56,872 bases of DNA from Micromonospora globispora (GTDB taxonomy: Bacteria; Actinomycetota; Actinomycetes; Mycobacteriales; Micromonosporaceae). Under the pieces are notes generated by a model. It was given only the letters and a program-made list of their open reading frames with translations, ran no database searches and was not told the origin of the DNA. The stretch is taken from assembly GCF_003857015.1 (NCBI RefSeq), contig NZ_QGGF01000693.1, positions 1 to 56,872 of the forward strand, in the 5' to 3' direction. Of the stretch, positions 43,491-55,781 are shown in pieces (within the stretch, counting starts at the first letter, position 1; each line of letters starts with the position of its first letter). A program made the position numbers and the translations under genes.

Positions 43491-44447
43491 TCAGGCCGAG
43501 GCCGAGGGTGAGGCGCTGCGGAAGGTGCGACGGTAGGCGTCCGGAGGTACACCGACGGTGCGGTTGAAGTGTCGGCGCAGCGTCGTGGCGGTTCCCATGC
43601 CAGCCGCCTGCGCGATGGCGTCGATGCTGTTGTCGGTGTTCTCCAGCAGCTCTTGGGCCCGGCGGATCCGCTGCGTTGACAGCCAGTGCAGCGGGGTGGT
43701 GCCGGTTACCGACTTGAAGTGGCGGGCCAGGTTGCGGGAGCTCATGTTCGCCTGGCGAGCCAGGTCCTCCACGGTCAGCGGACGGTTGAGCCGTTCCATC
43801 GCCCAGGGGAGCAGGTTGGCGAGGGGATGGTCGTCGCGGGTGGGCACCGGGGTGGTGACGAACTGGGCCTGGCCGCCGGCGCGATGCGGCGGCACGACCA
43901 GGCGGCGGGCGACGGCGTTGGCGACCGTCGAGCCGTGGTCGCGGCGGATCAGGTGCAGGCACAGGTCGATTGCGGCGGCTTTGCCGGCAGAGGCGAGCAC
44001 GTTGCCGTTGTCGACGTAGAGCACGTCCGGGTCGACCTTCACCCGGGGATAGCGGGCGGCCAGCGCCTCGGTGTGGGCCCAGTGGGTGGTCGCGTGCAGT
44101 CCGTCCAGCACCCCCGCGGCGGCCAGTACGAACGCACCGGTGCACAGCGAGACGATCCGGGCGCCCGCCTCGTGGGCCGCGCGGACGGCGTCGAGCAGGT
44201 CGGGTGGCACGTCCGCGTCGATGTCTTCCACGGCGGGGATGATCACGGTGTCGGCGCGGGCGAGTCGATCCAACCCGTCGTCAGGTTCCATCCGGAATCT
44301 GTCGATCCGGACCGGGCCCGGGCCGCAGACCACGAGGTCGTACCAGGGGTCTGCCAGGCCGGAGGGGTCGCGGACGAAGACCTCGCAGGCCATGGCGAGC
44401 TCGAAGTGCAGCATCCCATCGGTGGCGGCGAGCGCGATAGTGGCCAT
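43491..44447 (-). CDS. GlxA-type transcriptional regulator (DJ-1/PfpI + AraC helix-turn-helix)
   Basis: The product has 318 residues. The N-terminal DJ-1/PfpI-like domain contains IVSLCTGAFVLAAAGVLDG near 104-122, with the nucleophile-elbow Cys, and ATTHWAHTEALAARYP. The C-terminal AraC domain has two helix-turn-helix units, VEDLARQANMSSRNLARHF and IAQAAGMGTATTLRRHFNRT, ending GVPPDAYRRTFR. ATG at 44447 starts the family-like sequence; a much longer open frame is antisense to the next gene. It is divergent from the saccharopine-dehydrogenase-like gene and probably controls it. Confidence 0.9.
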   Translation of the reverse strand: MATIALAATDGMLHFELAMACEVFVRDPSGLADPWYDLVVCGPGPVRIDRFRMEPDDGLDRLARADTVIIPAVEDIDADVPPDLLDAVRAAHEAGARIVSLCTGAFVLAAAGVLDGLHATTHWAHTEALAARYPRVKVDPDVLYVDNGNVLASAGKAAAIDLCLHLIRRDHGSTVANAVARRLVVPPHRAGGQAQFVTTPVPTRDDHPLANLLPWAMERLNRPLTVEDLARQANMSSRNLARHFKSVTGTTPLHWLSTQRIRRAQELLENTDNSIDAIAQAAGMGTATTLRRHFNRTVGVPPDAYRRTFRSASPSASA

Positions 44448-44552
44448 GTCCGAAACTGTATGGGGCCTGGCGTTCCAGACACTGGTCCGGGCCGGCCGCT
44501 GCCGAGAGGATCTCCTCATTCGATCTTTCCAGGAGCACGGAGGAACTGGCAG

Positions 44553-45611
44553 ATGGTGGTTCAGACCGTGGCGGTGTTCGGTGCGTACGGACACACCGGG
44601 CGGTTCGTGGTGACGGAGCTGCGCGATCGCGGGTTCGTCCCGCTTCTCCTCGGCCGCGACGCGGGCAGGCTCCAGGCGCTGGCGGCGTCGCATCCGGGGC
44701 TCGAATACCGGGTGGCGTCGGTCGATGATCCGGCCTCGCTCGATCAGGCATTGAAGGGCGCGGCCGCGGTCATCAACTGCGCCGGCCCGTTCGCCTCGAC
44801 CGCGGCCCCTGTGATCGAGGCTGCCCTGCGCACCGGGGTCCCGTACGTGGATGTGGCGGCCGAGATCGAGGCCAACCTCGACACGTTCACCCACTTCGCC
44901 GACCGCGCTCATACCGCGGGCGTCGCGGTGGTCCCGGCGATGGCCTTCTTCGGCGGACTCGGCGATCTGCTGGTCACGACGGCGATGGGGGAGTGGACGG
45001 CGGCCGACGAGGCGCACGTCGCGTACGGACTGAGCAGTTGGCACCCCACGGCCGGGACGCTCGCCTCCGGCACCGTCTCCCGGGAACGGCGCGATGGCCA
45101 ACGTGTCCGCTACACCGGAGGCCGGCTGGAGTATTACGTCTCCGAGTGCGGCTTGCCGACCCTGGAATGGGACTTTCCCGCTCCGATGGGCCGCCGGACC
45201 GTCCTCGGCGAGTTCACGATGGCCGACGTCGTCACCGTCCCCAGCCACCTGTCCATCTCCGAGGTGCGCACGTACATGACCACCGAAGCGGCCAGGGACC
45301 TGGCCGCTCCAGACACACCCGCACCGACTGCGGTCGACGAGCGCGGCCGGTCGGCGCAGACGTTCACCGTCGACGTGATCGTGCGCTCCGGCGACACGCA
45401 ACGACGCGTCGTCGCCAGCGGCCAGGACATCTACGCCATCAGCGCACCGCTGGCGGTCGAAGCGGTCCATCGCATTCTCGGCAGTCGGACGAGGACGAGC
45501 GGCGTCGCCTCCGCCGGCGAGATCTTCGACGCGCCCGACTTCCTCCGCGCGCTGTCCCCGCACATCTCGCTCGAACCGCGCCACGAGTCTCGCGCGCCAC
45601 AGTTCGCCTGA
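44553..45611 (+). CDS. Saccharopine dehydrogenase-like NAD(P)-binding protein
   Basis: This 352-residue protein begins AVFGAYGHTGRFVVTELRDR, a Rossmann loop of the saccharopine dehydrogenase/trans-acting enoyl reductase type. It continues with AAAVINCAGPFASTAAPVIE and YVDVAAEIEANLDTF. The rest is a less conserved substrate domain. CGGAGGAAC lies about seven bases before the ATG. It is divergent from a GlxA-type regulator with 105 bases between starts. The reaction is unknown; such proteins are reductases of diverse substrates. Confidence 0.82.
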   Translation: MVVQTVAVFGAYGHTGRFVVTELRDRGFVPLLLGRDAGRLQALAASHPGLEYRVASVDDPASLDQALKGAAAVINCAGPFASTAAPVIEAALRTGVPYVDVAAEIEANLDTFTHFADRAHTAGVAVVPAMAFFGGLGDLLVTTAMGEWTAADEAHVAYGLSSWHPTAGTLASGTVSRERRDGQRVRYTGGRLEYYVSECGLPTLEWDFPAPMGRRTVLGEFTMADVVTVPSHLSISEVRTYMTTEAARDLAAPDTPAPTAVDERGRSAQTFTVDVIVRSGDTQRRVVASGQDIYAISAPLAVEAVHRILGSRTRTSGVASAGEIFDAPDFLRALSPHISLEPRHESRAPQFA

Positions 45612-45764
45612 TCGCCCAGCCACAGGCACCAGCCCGGATAGCCCCCCGATGTCGGCGTGCCGCACTCTCACGACGGGCCTGGGAGCAAGCGAGTCCCGGC
45701 TGGGGACGATCCAAAAGGAAACGGGGCTATCTGGGCGTCAGTTGCAGTTCACCCTGTATGACAA

Positions 45765-45986
45765 TCATGGATTTGTGGTCGACGTCGCCCCTCGGACACG
45801 ACCCATAGGCCCACGGTGCGCGCTGAGATCAGCTTCAGCGTGCACCGTTTGCGTTTCCGGGTGGTAGGTCAGCCGCAGGCCGAGTTGGCGGTAAACCTCG
45901 GCCTTGTCCGCGGGGTCGGCGTCGCGGAGCACAGTGACGATGTCCCCGAGGGTCCGGACCAGGACCGCAATCTGTGTTCGGCTCAT
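45765..45986 (-). pseudogene. 3' fragment of a serine-recombinase-like gene, copy 2
   Basis: The minus strand encodes 73 residues: [60 protein letters not shown] and GRVRGAT. It looks like the tail of a large serine recombinase, with helical then strand segments. It is cut at 45987, where a broken nhaA sequence begins. Confidence 0.58.
45794..45933. repeat. Direct repeat, right copy (140 bp)
   Basis: This is the second copy of the repeat at 42750-42889, in the same orientation and without gaps. It lies wholly inside the recombinase-like fragment. The match ends at 45933, although the fragment itself runs on to 45986, so this copy keeps more of the ancestral gene. Confidence 0.9.
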
Positions 45987-45989
45987 CCG

Positions 45990-46362
45990 GCGTGGCGCCG
46001 GAAGGTCGGCCGTGTGAAGATCGGCTCGCCGGCACCGCCCGAGTTGACCGTAAGGAACAGGGCGGCGGGTACGACCATGTCCCGGCCGCCGCGACGACGG
46101 GCATCAGGGCCGCCCGCCATTCCCGCAGATGGCCGGAGACCAGCTCGCGTTTGATCTCCAGCGACACGACGAGGAAGAACAGCGTCATCAGGGTCGTTGA
46201 CCCGGTGCCGGAGATCCATGCTGCTCAACGAGCCGAACCCGCCGACGGTGAACACGAACCGGGTGGTCCAGAACTCCTCGTACCAGTGCGCCAACGGCGT
46301 GTTCGCGGCGACCAGGGCGGCGAACGCTGCCGCGAGCATAACCGTCGCCCCCGCGCTGGCAT
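45990..46362 (-). pseudogene. nhaA: Broken nhaA (Na+/H+ antiporter) fragment
   Basis: Read on the minus strand, one frame gives LAAAFAALVAANTPLAHWYE and VNDP. The continuation [20 protein letters not shown] is in a second frame, followed by a return to [21 protein letters not shown]. These are consecutive segments of the NhaA N terminus, so there are at least two frameshifts. The gene is cut by an IS5-type fragment on one side and by the recombinase fragment on the other. It cannot encode a working transporter. Confidence 0.72.
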
Positions 46363-46599
46363 CTGGCGCATCGTCAGGTTGGTGCGCCAGTACGCGGCCA
46401 CCAGCAGTACCGGGTCGGGCAGGTCAAGGGCCCACTGCCGGCCCGGCCGGCCGTCAGCGATCGTGTCCCCGCCTCGCTCTGCGACCAGGCGGACCAGCTT
46501 GCGGAACTGAGCGGGTTGCAACCCTGTGAACGGGAAGATCCACTCGGCGCGCGCTGCGGAGATCACCTGCACCCAGGCATCCTCGATGATTGTCCTCAA
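46357..46599 (-). pseudogene. N-terminal fragment of an IS5-type transposase
   Basis: The minus strand reads FPFTGLQPAQFRKLVRLVAE, then a GRPGRQWALDLPDPVLL stretch and YWRTNLTMRQ. This is the N-terminal helix-turn-helix part of IS5-family transposases common in actinomycetes. After about 80 residues the similarity stops where nhaA sequence begins. The DDE catalytic core is absent. Confidence 0.65.
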
Positions 46600-46626
46600 C
46601 AGACAGACTTCGGGGTTACGAGACGT

Positions 46627-46647
46627 CCCTTAGCTTGATCTTTAACC
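46627..46647 (+). repeat. Left terminal inverted repeat of the insertion sequence
   Basis: CCCTTAGCTTGATCTTTAAC plus one C. It differs at two positions from the reverse complement of the right end at 48279-48299. Confidence 0.85.
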
Positions 46648-46820
46648 CCGAGGATCCTGTTGGGACCCCGACCGAGCAGTACGCCTCGAGATCCTCGTCG
46701 GGCGTCGGATGCGGGCTGCCTGCCGAACCTGCTCCCCGGCGGCCGCCCGGTCGCGGAAACAGCCCTTGGTCGATGATCTTCTTGTCTAGGGAAGAACATC
46801 AATAACCAAGGGCTGTTCTG

Positions 46821-48284
46821 GTGACCAGTGTGCATGACCGTCGTGCGGCTGATGCCGTCGGGGACCTGGACAGGTTCCGGCGAGTGTTCTACGACTGCAT
46901 GACCGCGCGGGCGGACGCGTTGTTCGACCTGACGGACGCTATGTTGTGCGCCGACGGGCCGGTGCGGTCGTTGGTGGAGTTGTCGCTGGTGGGTGAGCAC
47001 CGTCGTGGTCACGGGGCGTTGTACGACGCCCTCGCCTGCGGGCGGCTGGACATCGACCGGCTGCGTACCGCCCTCGCCGGGGTGCCGCTGCCGCGGGCGG
47101 CCGACGGGCGTCTCGTGCTGGCGGTGGACATCACCTGCTGGCTGCGGCCGGACGCGCACACCTCACCGCAGCGGATCCTGTGTCACACCTATGGGCGCGG
47201 TAAGGACCAGACGATCATGGTCCCGGGTTGGCCGTATTCGATGGTCGTGGCCCTGGAGCCGGGGCGCAGTTCATGGACCGCGCCGTTGGACGCGGTGCGG
47301 CTGGCGCCCGGTGCAGACGGCGCGACGGTCACCGCCGGACAGTTGCGGGACATCGTGCGGCGGCTGGTCACAGCCGGGCAGTGGCGGCCCGGGGACCCGG
47401 ACATCCTGGTCGTGGCCGACGCCGGCTACGACGCGCCCCGCCTGGCGTTCCTCCTGCGTGACCTGCCCGTGCAGGTGCTTGCCCGGATGCGCTCGGACCG
47501 GGTACTCCGCCGAGCCGCGCCACCTCGGCAGCCGGGAACGATCGGCCGGCCGCCCCGGCACGGCGGCGAGTTCGTCTTCGGTGATCCCGCCACCTGGGGT
47601 GAGCCGAACGCGGCCACCGTCGCCGACACCCGCCTCTACGGCACGGCGTGGGCCCGAGCCTAGGACCGGCTGCACCCCCGGCTGACCCACCGCAACGCCT
47701 GGATCGACGCGGCGAAGGCACTGCCGGTCATCGAGGGAACCGTCATCCGCCTGGAAGTCGACCACCTGCCCAGCGGCGCGACCCCGAAGCCGGTCTGGCT
47801 GTGGTGGTCCGGCGTCGACGCCACCACCGCCGACGTCGAGCGGCTCTGGCAGACCTTCCTGCGCCGCTTCGACATCGAACACGCGTTCCGCCTGTTCAAA
47901 CAGACCCTCGGCTGGACCTGCCCGAAAATCCGCTGCCCGCAGGCCGCTGACCGCTGGACCTGGCTGATCCTCGCCGCCTACACCCAGCTTCGCCTGGCCC
48001 GAACCCTGGCCACCGACCTGCGCCGCCCCTGGGAGAAACCAGCACCACCGCAGCGTCTGTCACCGGCCCGCGTCCGCAGAGGATTTCGACACCTCCGCGC
48101 GAAGGCCACCTGCCCCGCCAGCGCACCGAAACCCTCCCGGCCAGGACCTGGACCGCCACCCGGCCACCGCAACACCCAGCCCACCCCCCGTCACGACGTC
48201 CACATCACAACCACCAAGAAGACCAACAAACCGGGCACCAAAAAAACGAAGACCGCGAATCCCCGACCACGCCGAACAGGTTAA
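46821..48284 (+). pseudogene. DDE-type transposase interrupted by an in-frame TAG
   Basis: The GTG at 46821 opens a frame of 280 codons ending at TAG 47661-47663. The same frame continues without another stop to TAA at 48282-48284, giving 487 residues if read through. Catalytic features are VLAVDITCWLRPD and VVADAGYDAPRL before the stop, then RFDIEHAFRLFKQTLGW after it. The stop occupies the position of a Trp in related transposases as I recall them (WDRLHPRL), so one TGG to TAG change would explain it. The family resembles IS701-like transposases. Confidence 0.8.
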
Positions 48285-48299
48285 AGATCAAGTTAGGGG
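48279..48299 (-). repeat. Right terminal inverted repeat of the insertion sequence
   Basis: GGTTAAAGATCAAGTTAGGG plus one G, the inverted partner of 46627-46647. The transposase stop codon lies inside it. Confidence 0.85.
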
Positions 48300-48550
48300 T
48301 AGGGGACCTGATTGTGACGGTCCGTCATCCTTTCGAGTGATCGAGCAATCCTCGCTGCTGCTGCATCAGAGTCTTGGGTAGGGCGAGGTAAGTAATGGAG
48401 CCGACGGCAATCGCCGCGATGCCGGTGTGGATCCGGTGCACCAACCATCTGAGAGTGCTGGGCAGGCAAAAGCCAACGGCCCGTTCCACGACCATGCCCT
48501 CGACGCTCAAGGCGGTCGACCGCCCGGCCGGGTACGCAGGGCGGCTGCGA
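48300..48550. other. Spacer between the insertion sequence and the primase-helicase gene
   Basis: No confident gene. A 61-codon minus frame (48325-48510) contains one hydrophobic segment (IHTGIAAIAVGSITYLALP) but has no recognisable family and no clear ribosome site. It may be a fragment. Confidence 0.35.
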
Positions 48551-50926
48551 TCACCGGCCGCTGTCGGCGGCGGGCGTGAAGCCGAGTTGGATGTATGAGC
48601 GGGACCGTTTGCGCCACATGGCGGCCAACACGCCGACCTGCTCGTCGGCGTAGTCGTGGACCTCCACGCTGGTCTTGCCAGGGTGGGTGCGCAGGATCCG
48701 GCCGACGTACTGGACCATGCTGCCTTTGAATGACACGGGGTGGGCGAGGAACAGGGTGTCCAGCTTCGGGCAGTCGTAGCCTTCGCCGACGTATTTGTCG
48801 GTGGCGATGACGAGCAGCGGTGGCCCGTCGGAGGGCGGGTCGGCCAGGAAGGTGAGGACCTGCTTGAGGTCCTTGGACTTGCGGGTGGCGTAGAGCAGGT
48901 GCGGGTCGTGGCCGAGGTCGCGCAGTCGCTTCGCGAGGGCCTCGACGTGGGCGGTCTGCCGGGTCAGGACCAGGCAGTTGCGGCCCCGGTCGAGGGCGGT
49001 GTGGACGTCGTGGCAGACCTGGTCGTTGCGGGTGTCGTCGGCGACGAGACCGCCGAACACCACCGAGGTGATCGCCCCCGGCTTCGCGGTGTCGACGTTC
49101 TCAGGCAGGGCGAACGCGGTCTGGTGGACGTGCAGGCGGCGGTGCGGGGCTTCGGGGTCGGTCTTGTCGATCATCGGGATGGTGTGTCGCTTGGGTCCGC
49201 AGTGCATGAAGATGATCGGGCCGAGACCGTCGCGGCGGTAGGCGGTGGCGGTGAGGCCGATCCAGCGGCGGGCCGGGATGCGCCGCAGCGCCTTCTCCAC
49301 CGTCGGGGCGCCGGCGTGGTGGGCCTCGTCGACGATCACGAGGCCGTACCCGGACAGCCGTTCGGCGGCGTCGTCCATGCGGGCGACCGTCTGCATCATG
49401 GCCAGGTCGATTACCCCGGTCGGTTTGGTCTTTCCGCCGCCGATCTGCCCGACCCGTGCGGGGTCCATGTCGAGCACGGTGGTGAGGCGTTCGCGCCACT
49501 GGTCCATCAGCGGTGCCCGGTCAACCAGTACCAGGGTGGGTGTGCGGTGGTGGGCGATCAGGGCGCAGCCCATGACGGTCTTGCCGGATCCGGGCGGTGC
49601 CTCCAGCACGCCGTGGTCGTAGCGGGTGAGGTCGGCGACGGCGTCGGGTTGCCGGTCGCGCAGCGCCGCGGTGAACGCCACGTCGATGCGTGGCGGGTCG
49701 GCGCGCCGGTCGTCGATCTCCAGCCGGCTGCCCGCCTGTGCCACCAGCTCCGCGGCCTTGTCGGCCATGGCCCGTGGCAGGTACAGGAATTCCAGGTCCT
49801 CTGTGTAGCAGCGGATGTACCGGGGCGTGTTCCAGTTCGACAGGCGCAGGTTCTCGTTCTTGTAGAACTCCGGGTTGGCCAGCGACGCGGCGTGTTTGAG
49901 GGAGGCCAGCAGCGACGGCGGCAGACCGGCCCGGCGTACCGCGAGCATTCCCGCCCACTCGGCGCGCACCACGGCCGGTGGCGCCGCGTCGGGCCGCAGC
50001 GCCGAGCGGAACAGCGACGCCTCGGGGCCGACCGCGACCGGTCGGAGATCGGCGACCAACCGCTGCACCTCGGCCAGTGCCAGCTTGGCGACACCGGCCA
50101 GGGAAGCCCACTGGTCCGGGTACGGCGTGAACGTGCCCGGGTCGACGAAGACGGTGGTGCCGGCGTCGCGGCACTGCTTCTGCAGCGGCAGCGCGATCAG
50201 GTTGCCCAGCCCCTCACCCTTGGCAGGAAGGTGGTCCTGGGAGGGGAAGAACCGGTCATAGCTGTCCAGCCCAAGCTCACCGCGGACCGTCATCGCCTCG
50301 CGCAGCAGCCCGAACCCCAACGCTCGCGCCTCCACCGCCGGCACTGGCTCGCCGAAGAAGGTCCAGACGTGGGCGCCCTGACCGGAGCGGGAGATCTCCA
50401 CCGCCGTCGGCACCCCGACCGCCTCAGCTGCCTGGACGTACGCCTGGGCGTCGAGTTGCCACTGCGCGCCGTCGAAGTCGCAGGCCAGCAGTCGGCAGGT
50501 GTCGTCGGCCAGCATCGGATACAACCCGGCGCTGATCTTCCCGGCCAGGTGGTCGTGGAGCACCGCGTCGGTCAGCGGTCGGTACCGGCGGGCCTCCTTG
50601 GCTTCCTGCCACGTCTGGCCCGGGAGTCGTTCCAGTTGCGGGTACCAGCCCTTGCGGCCGTCCTTCTCCCACCGCTGGGCGTACACGTCGTCGCGACCCA
50701 TGAACAACGACCGGAACAACGCCACCCGCTCGGCCGCGATCCGCTCCCGCGCGCCAACGGATGCGGCCTGCAACGGTCGCTCCCGCGCCGGCGCCGCACG
50801 GGAACCCGGGGCCAGCCGCGCCACCTCGGCTCGCAGGGCCGCCACTTCCGCTCGGATCAACGCCAACTCGTCAGCGCAACCGCACGGGCAACAGGCGGTC
50901 GCTTGACCGGTCGATGTCGCCGTCAC
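48551..50926 (-). CDS. AEP primase-superfamily II helicase fusion (TOTE conflict-system type)
   Basis: The protein has about 791 residues from the GTG at 50926. A Cys cluster (CCPCGC, about 12-17) precedes a coiled coil (ADELALIRAEVAALRAEVAR). The archaeo-eukaryotic primase domain follows, with catalytic LLACDFDGAQW (DxD at 150-152), EISRSGQGAHVW (about 178-189) and FFPSQ...GNLIALPLQK (about 226-250). The C-terminal helicase has PPGSGKT (444-450), VDEAHH (533-538), LTAT (558-561) and a final GRILRTHPG. Such AEP-helicase fusions are known from TOTE-type conflict systems thought to act on invading nucleic acid. The start is uncertain, with no strong ribosome site. The nucleotidyltransferase gene lies just upstream on the same strand. 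Confidence 0.83.
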   Translation of the reverse strand: MTATSTGQATACCPCGCADELALIRAEVAALRAEVARLAPGSRAAPARERPLQAASVGARERIAAERVALFRSLFMGRDDVYAQRWEKDGRKGWYPQLERLPGQTWQEAKEARRYRPLTDAVLHDHLAGKISAGLYPMLADDTCRLLACDFDGAQWQLDAQAYVQAAEAVGVPTAVEISRSGQGAHVWTFFGEPVPAVEARALGFGLLREAMTVRGELGLDSYDRFFPSQDHLPAKGEGLGNLIALPLQKQCRDAGTTVFVDPGTFTPYPDQWASLAGVAKLALAEVQRLVADLRPVAVGPEASLFRSALRPDAAPPAVVRAEWAGMLAVRRAGLPPSLLASLKHAASLANPEFYKNENLRLSNWNTPRYIRCYTEDLEFLYLPRAMADKAAELVAQAGSRLEIDDRRADPPRIDVAFTAALRDRQPDAVADLTRYDHGVLEAPPGSGKTVMGCALIAHHRTPTLVLVDRAPLMDQWRERLTTVLDMDPARVGQIGGGKTKPTGVIDLAMMQTVARMDDAAERLSGYGLVIVDEAHHAGAPTVEKALRRIPARRWIGLTATAYRRDGLGPIIFMHCGPKRHTIPMIDKTDPEAPHRRLHVHQTAFALPENVDTAKPGAITSVVFGGLVADDTRNDQVCHDVHTALDRGRNCLVLTRQTAHVEALAKRLRDLGHDPHLLYATRKSKDLKQVLTFLADPPSDGPPLLVIATDKYVGEGYDCPKLDTLFLAHPVSFKGSMVQYVGRILRTHPGKTSVEVHDYADEQVGVLAAMWRKRSRSYIQLGFTPAADSGR

Positions 50927-50987
50927 GCATCCATTGATACAGGGCCGCGGTGGCCGTACCGCCACCAGGGCACGCGCGTCGCACCCT

Positions 50988-51650
50988 TCAAACAACGCTA
51001 GAACAGGTTGGCGGTGAGTTCCTCGCGCCACTGCGCGAAGCGTTTGACATCTCGCTGATGTGGGCGGGGTCAGCACCGTAGGCGGCGAAACGGCGGTCCG
51101 GGTAGCGCTCCAGCATGCCGAACAGGTCCGCCAGGATGCGCCGGTCGAACCCCGCGTCCGATTGTTCGGCCAGCTCGCACAACCGCGCCCGGGTGTAGCG
51201 ACCGCTCATGAGCGCCGCGTCGATGTCCAGAAAGTCTCGGGGCTCGGCGCGCGTGTAGAGGGCGGACATCTTGCCCGCGACGACGTCGTCGGCATGCAGG
51301 ACTGGCCCGACGTCCATCATCACCGGCGGCAACGCGCGCCAGTTGGCCGCCAGCTCGACCTTGTACGGGTGCTCGGGCCGAGCGGGATCGGCGACCGCGA
51401 GCCGGGCGAAGGTGTCGAACTGCTGCGTGATCTTGACTGAATACCCGGCGGCGCGGTAGCCGTCGACCACGGCGTCCACTGCTGCGGCGAACTCCCCACG
51501 TCGCTCCCACGCCGTGAACAGGTCGACGTCCTCGCTCGGACGGTCGAGGATGCCGTGGGCCTGCACGGCGTAGCCGCCGGCCAAGGCGAACCCGTAGCGG
51601 GCAGCGACCCGCAGTCCGATCTCTGCCAGGCGGAGGTGAACCTGATCCAC
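50988..51650 (-). CDS. AbiEii/AbiGii-type nucleotidyltransferase (toxin-like)
   Basis: The 220-residue protein has the nucleotidyltransferase core FALAGGYAVQAHGILDRPSE and DVDLF (about 19-43): the GG loop followed by the D-x-D pair. Later segments YKVELAANWRALPP and KMSALYTRAEPRDFLDIDAA are typical of AbiEii relatives, which transfer nucleotides to tRNA or other targets. The GTG at 51650 starts two bases after the stop of a 117-residue partner, so the two are coupled. In AbiE modules the toxin follows an antitoxin; the partner here has no visible DNA-binding motif. Confidence 0.82.
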   Translation of the reverse strand: MDQVHLRLAEIGLRVAARYGFALAGGYAVQAHGILDRPSEDVDLFTAWERRGEFAAAVDAVVDGYRAAGYSVKITQQFDTFARLAVADPARPEHPYKVELAANWRALPPVMMDVGPVLHADDVVAGKMSALYTRAEPRDFLDIDAALMSGRYTRARLCELAEQSDAGFDRRILADLFGMLERYPDRRFAAYGADPAHISEMSNASRSGARNSPPTCSSVV

Positions 51651-51652
51651 TC

Positions 51653-52006
51653 TTACCCGGCCAGCGTCTGCGGCGGCGTGGTCAGCTCGGGAAAGCGTGC
51701 CTGCCACAACGCCCGCAGCCGGGCCGGGAGCCACAAGCTGGGCCACAGGCGGCGCAGCGTCGGGCCGTGCAACCACCGACGCAAGTCGTCGACCGAATTG
51801 GCCTGGTTCAGCACCGTCTGGTACATCAGCTGCAGATCGCCGGCGTCGTGCAGGTCGTAGGTGCTGTCGCCGGACCAGTCCAGCCACCGATCGAGTGTCA
51901 CCACGCCGCGAACCGGTCCGCGTAGGTCGGACAGGGTGGCGGCGACCACGAAGTGCCGCTGGTCCACGTACCGTGACCCAGGCGGTGCGCCGTTGCCGCT
52001 AGCCAT
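51653..52006 (-). CDS. Small conserved partner of the AbiEii-like nucleotidyltransferase
   Basis: The 117-residue protein has a near-ideal ribosome site (AGGAGGTAGAGAC) before the ATG at 52006. It includes YVDQRHFVVAATLSDLRGPV, TLDRWLDWSGDSTYDLHDAG and LRRWLHGPTLRRLWPSLWLP. I do not recognise a named domain. The tight linkage to the nucleotidyltransferase (two bases between genes) suggests an antitoxin or accessory subunit, although it lacks the helix-turn-helix of AbiEi. Confidence 0.7.
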   Translation of the reverse strand: MASGNGAPPGSRYVDQRHFVVAATLSDLRGPVRGVVTLDRWLDWSGDSTYDLHDAGDLQLMYQTVLNQANSVDDLRRWLHGPTLRRLWPSLWLPARLRALWQARFPELTTPPQTLAG

Positions 52007-52352
52007 GTCTCTACCTCCTGACCCAGATCGTACGTCTGAGTGGCGCCGCCGGCTGGCACGACATCGACCTGCCGGCCATCTGACCTCCCGGGCTCGGCCC
52101 GCGGCCTGATGGTCAACGCTGGAAGGACGAACACCCGCGTGCCGATCCCGCACTACAGGCGGGGACAGGGTGCCGCCGCCCGCTGGTTCGAAGTTCTCGC
52201 GCCGGACGTCGGCAGCCTTCGGCCGACCATCCCGGGCCGCGGTCCGCTAGTGCTCGAGTCGACGGGGCGGACGGACTGGTGGGGCTGGGCATTGCCCACC
52301 TTGCGGAAGGATACGCTCGCGGCTGCCCGGGCCAGATGTCGTGGAGGTGACC
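52007..52352. promoter_or_regulatory. Divergent intergenic region between the toxin-like pair and the SNF2 helicase
   Basis: No gene is supported in these 346 bases. CAGA (52024-52027), CGTACG (52029-52034) and TCTG (52035-52038) make a near-palindrome 18 to 32 bases before the 117-residue gene, in a position suited to an autoregulatory operator. A plus-strand open frame crosses the region into the helicase gene but has no family features. Confidence 0.4.
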
Positions 52353-55646
<3,294 letters not shown>

Positions 55647-55781
55647 CGCACCTCGCCGCAGCCCTCACGCCGGTCGCGGCGGCCGATCGGGGATGAGGGC
55701 CGCAGCGAGCAGCGATGATGACCACCCGTCAGCGGCTGCTTCTCCACAGTGCCCGCTGACTGCTATAGGATTACTGCATGA

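Larger units (their letters stand above)
46627..48299 (+). mobile_element. Insertion sequence with intact terminal inverted repeats
   Basis: A 1,673-bp element is bounded by 21-base inverted repeats (46627-46647 and 48279-48299) that match at 19 of 21 positions. It encodes one DDE-type transposase reading plus-strand from 46821. The transposase is interrupted by a stop codon, so the element is probably not autonomous. I found no clear target duplication in the immediate flanks (ACGT on the left, TAGG on the right). Confidence 0.8.

Noticed and set aside
44448-45671. N-terminal extension of the GlxA-type regulator to 726 residues
   Set aside because: The extension is antisense to the saccharopine-dehydrogenase-like gene; the DJ-1 domain begins right at the ATG at 44447.
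46623-48303. A target-site duplication around the insertion sequence
   Set aside because: The flanking bases ACGT and TAGG do not match, and no longer direct repeat was seen.
48740-51001. A 753-codon open frame on the plus strand opposite the primase-helicase gene
   Set aside because: It is a mirror frame produced by strong third-position GC. Its translation is Arg/Gly/Val-rich without domains, while the minus strand has clear catalytic motifs.
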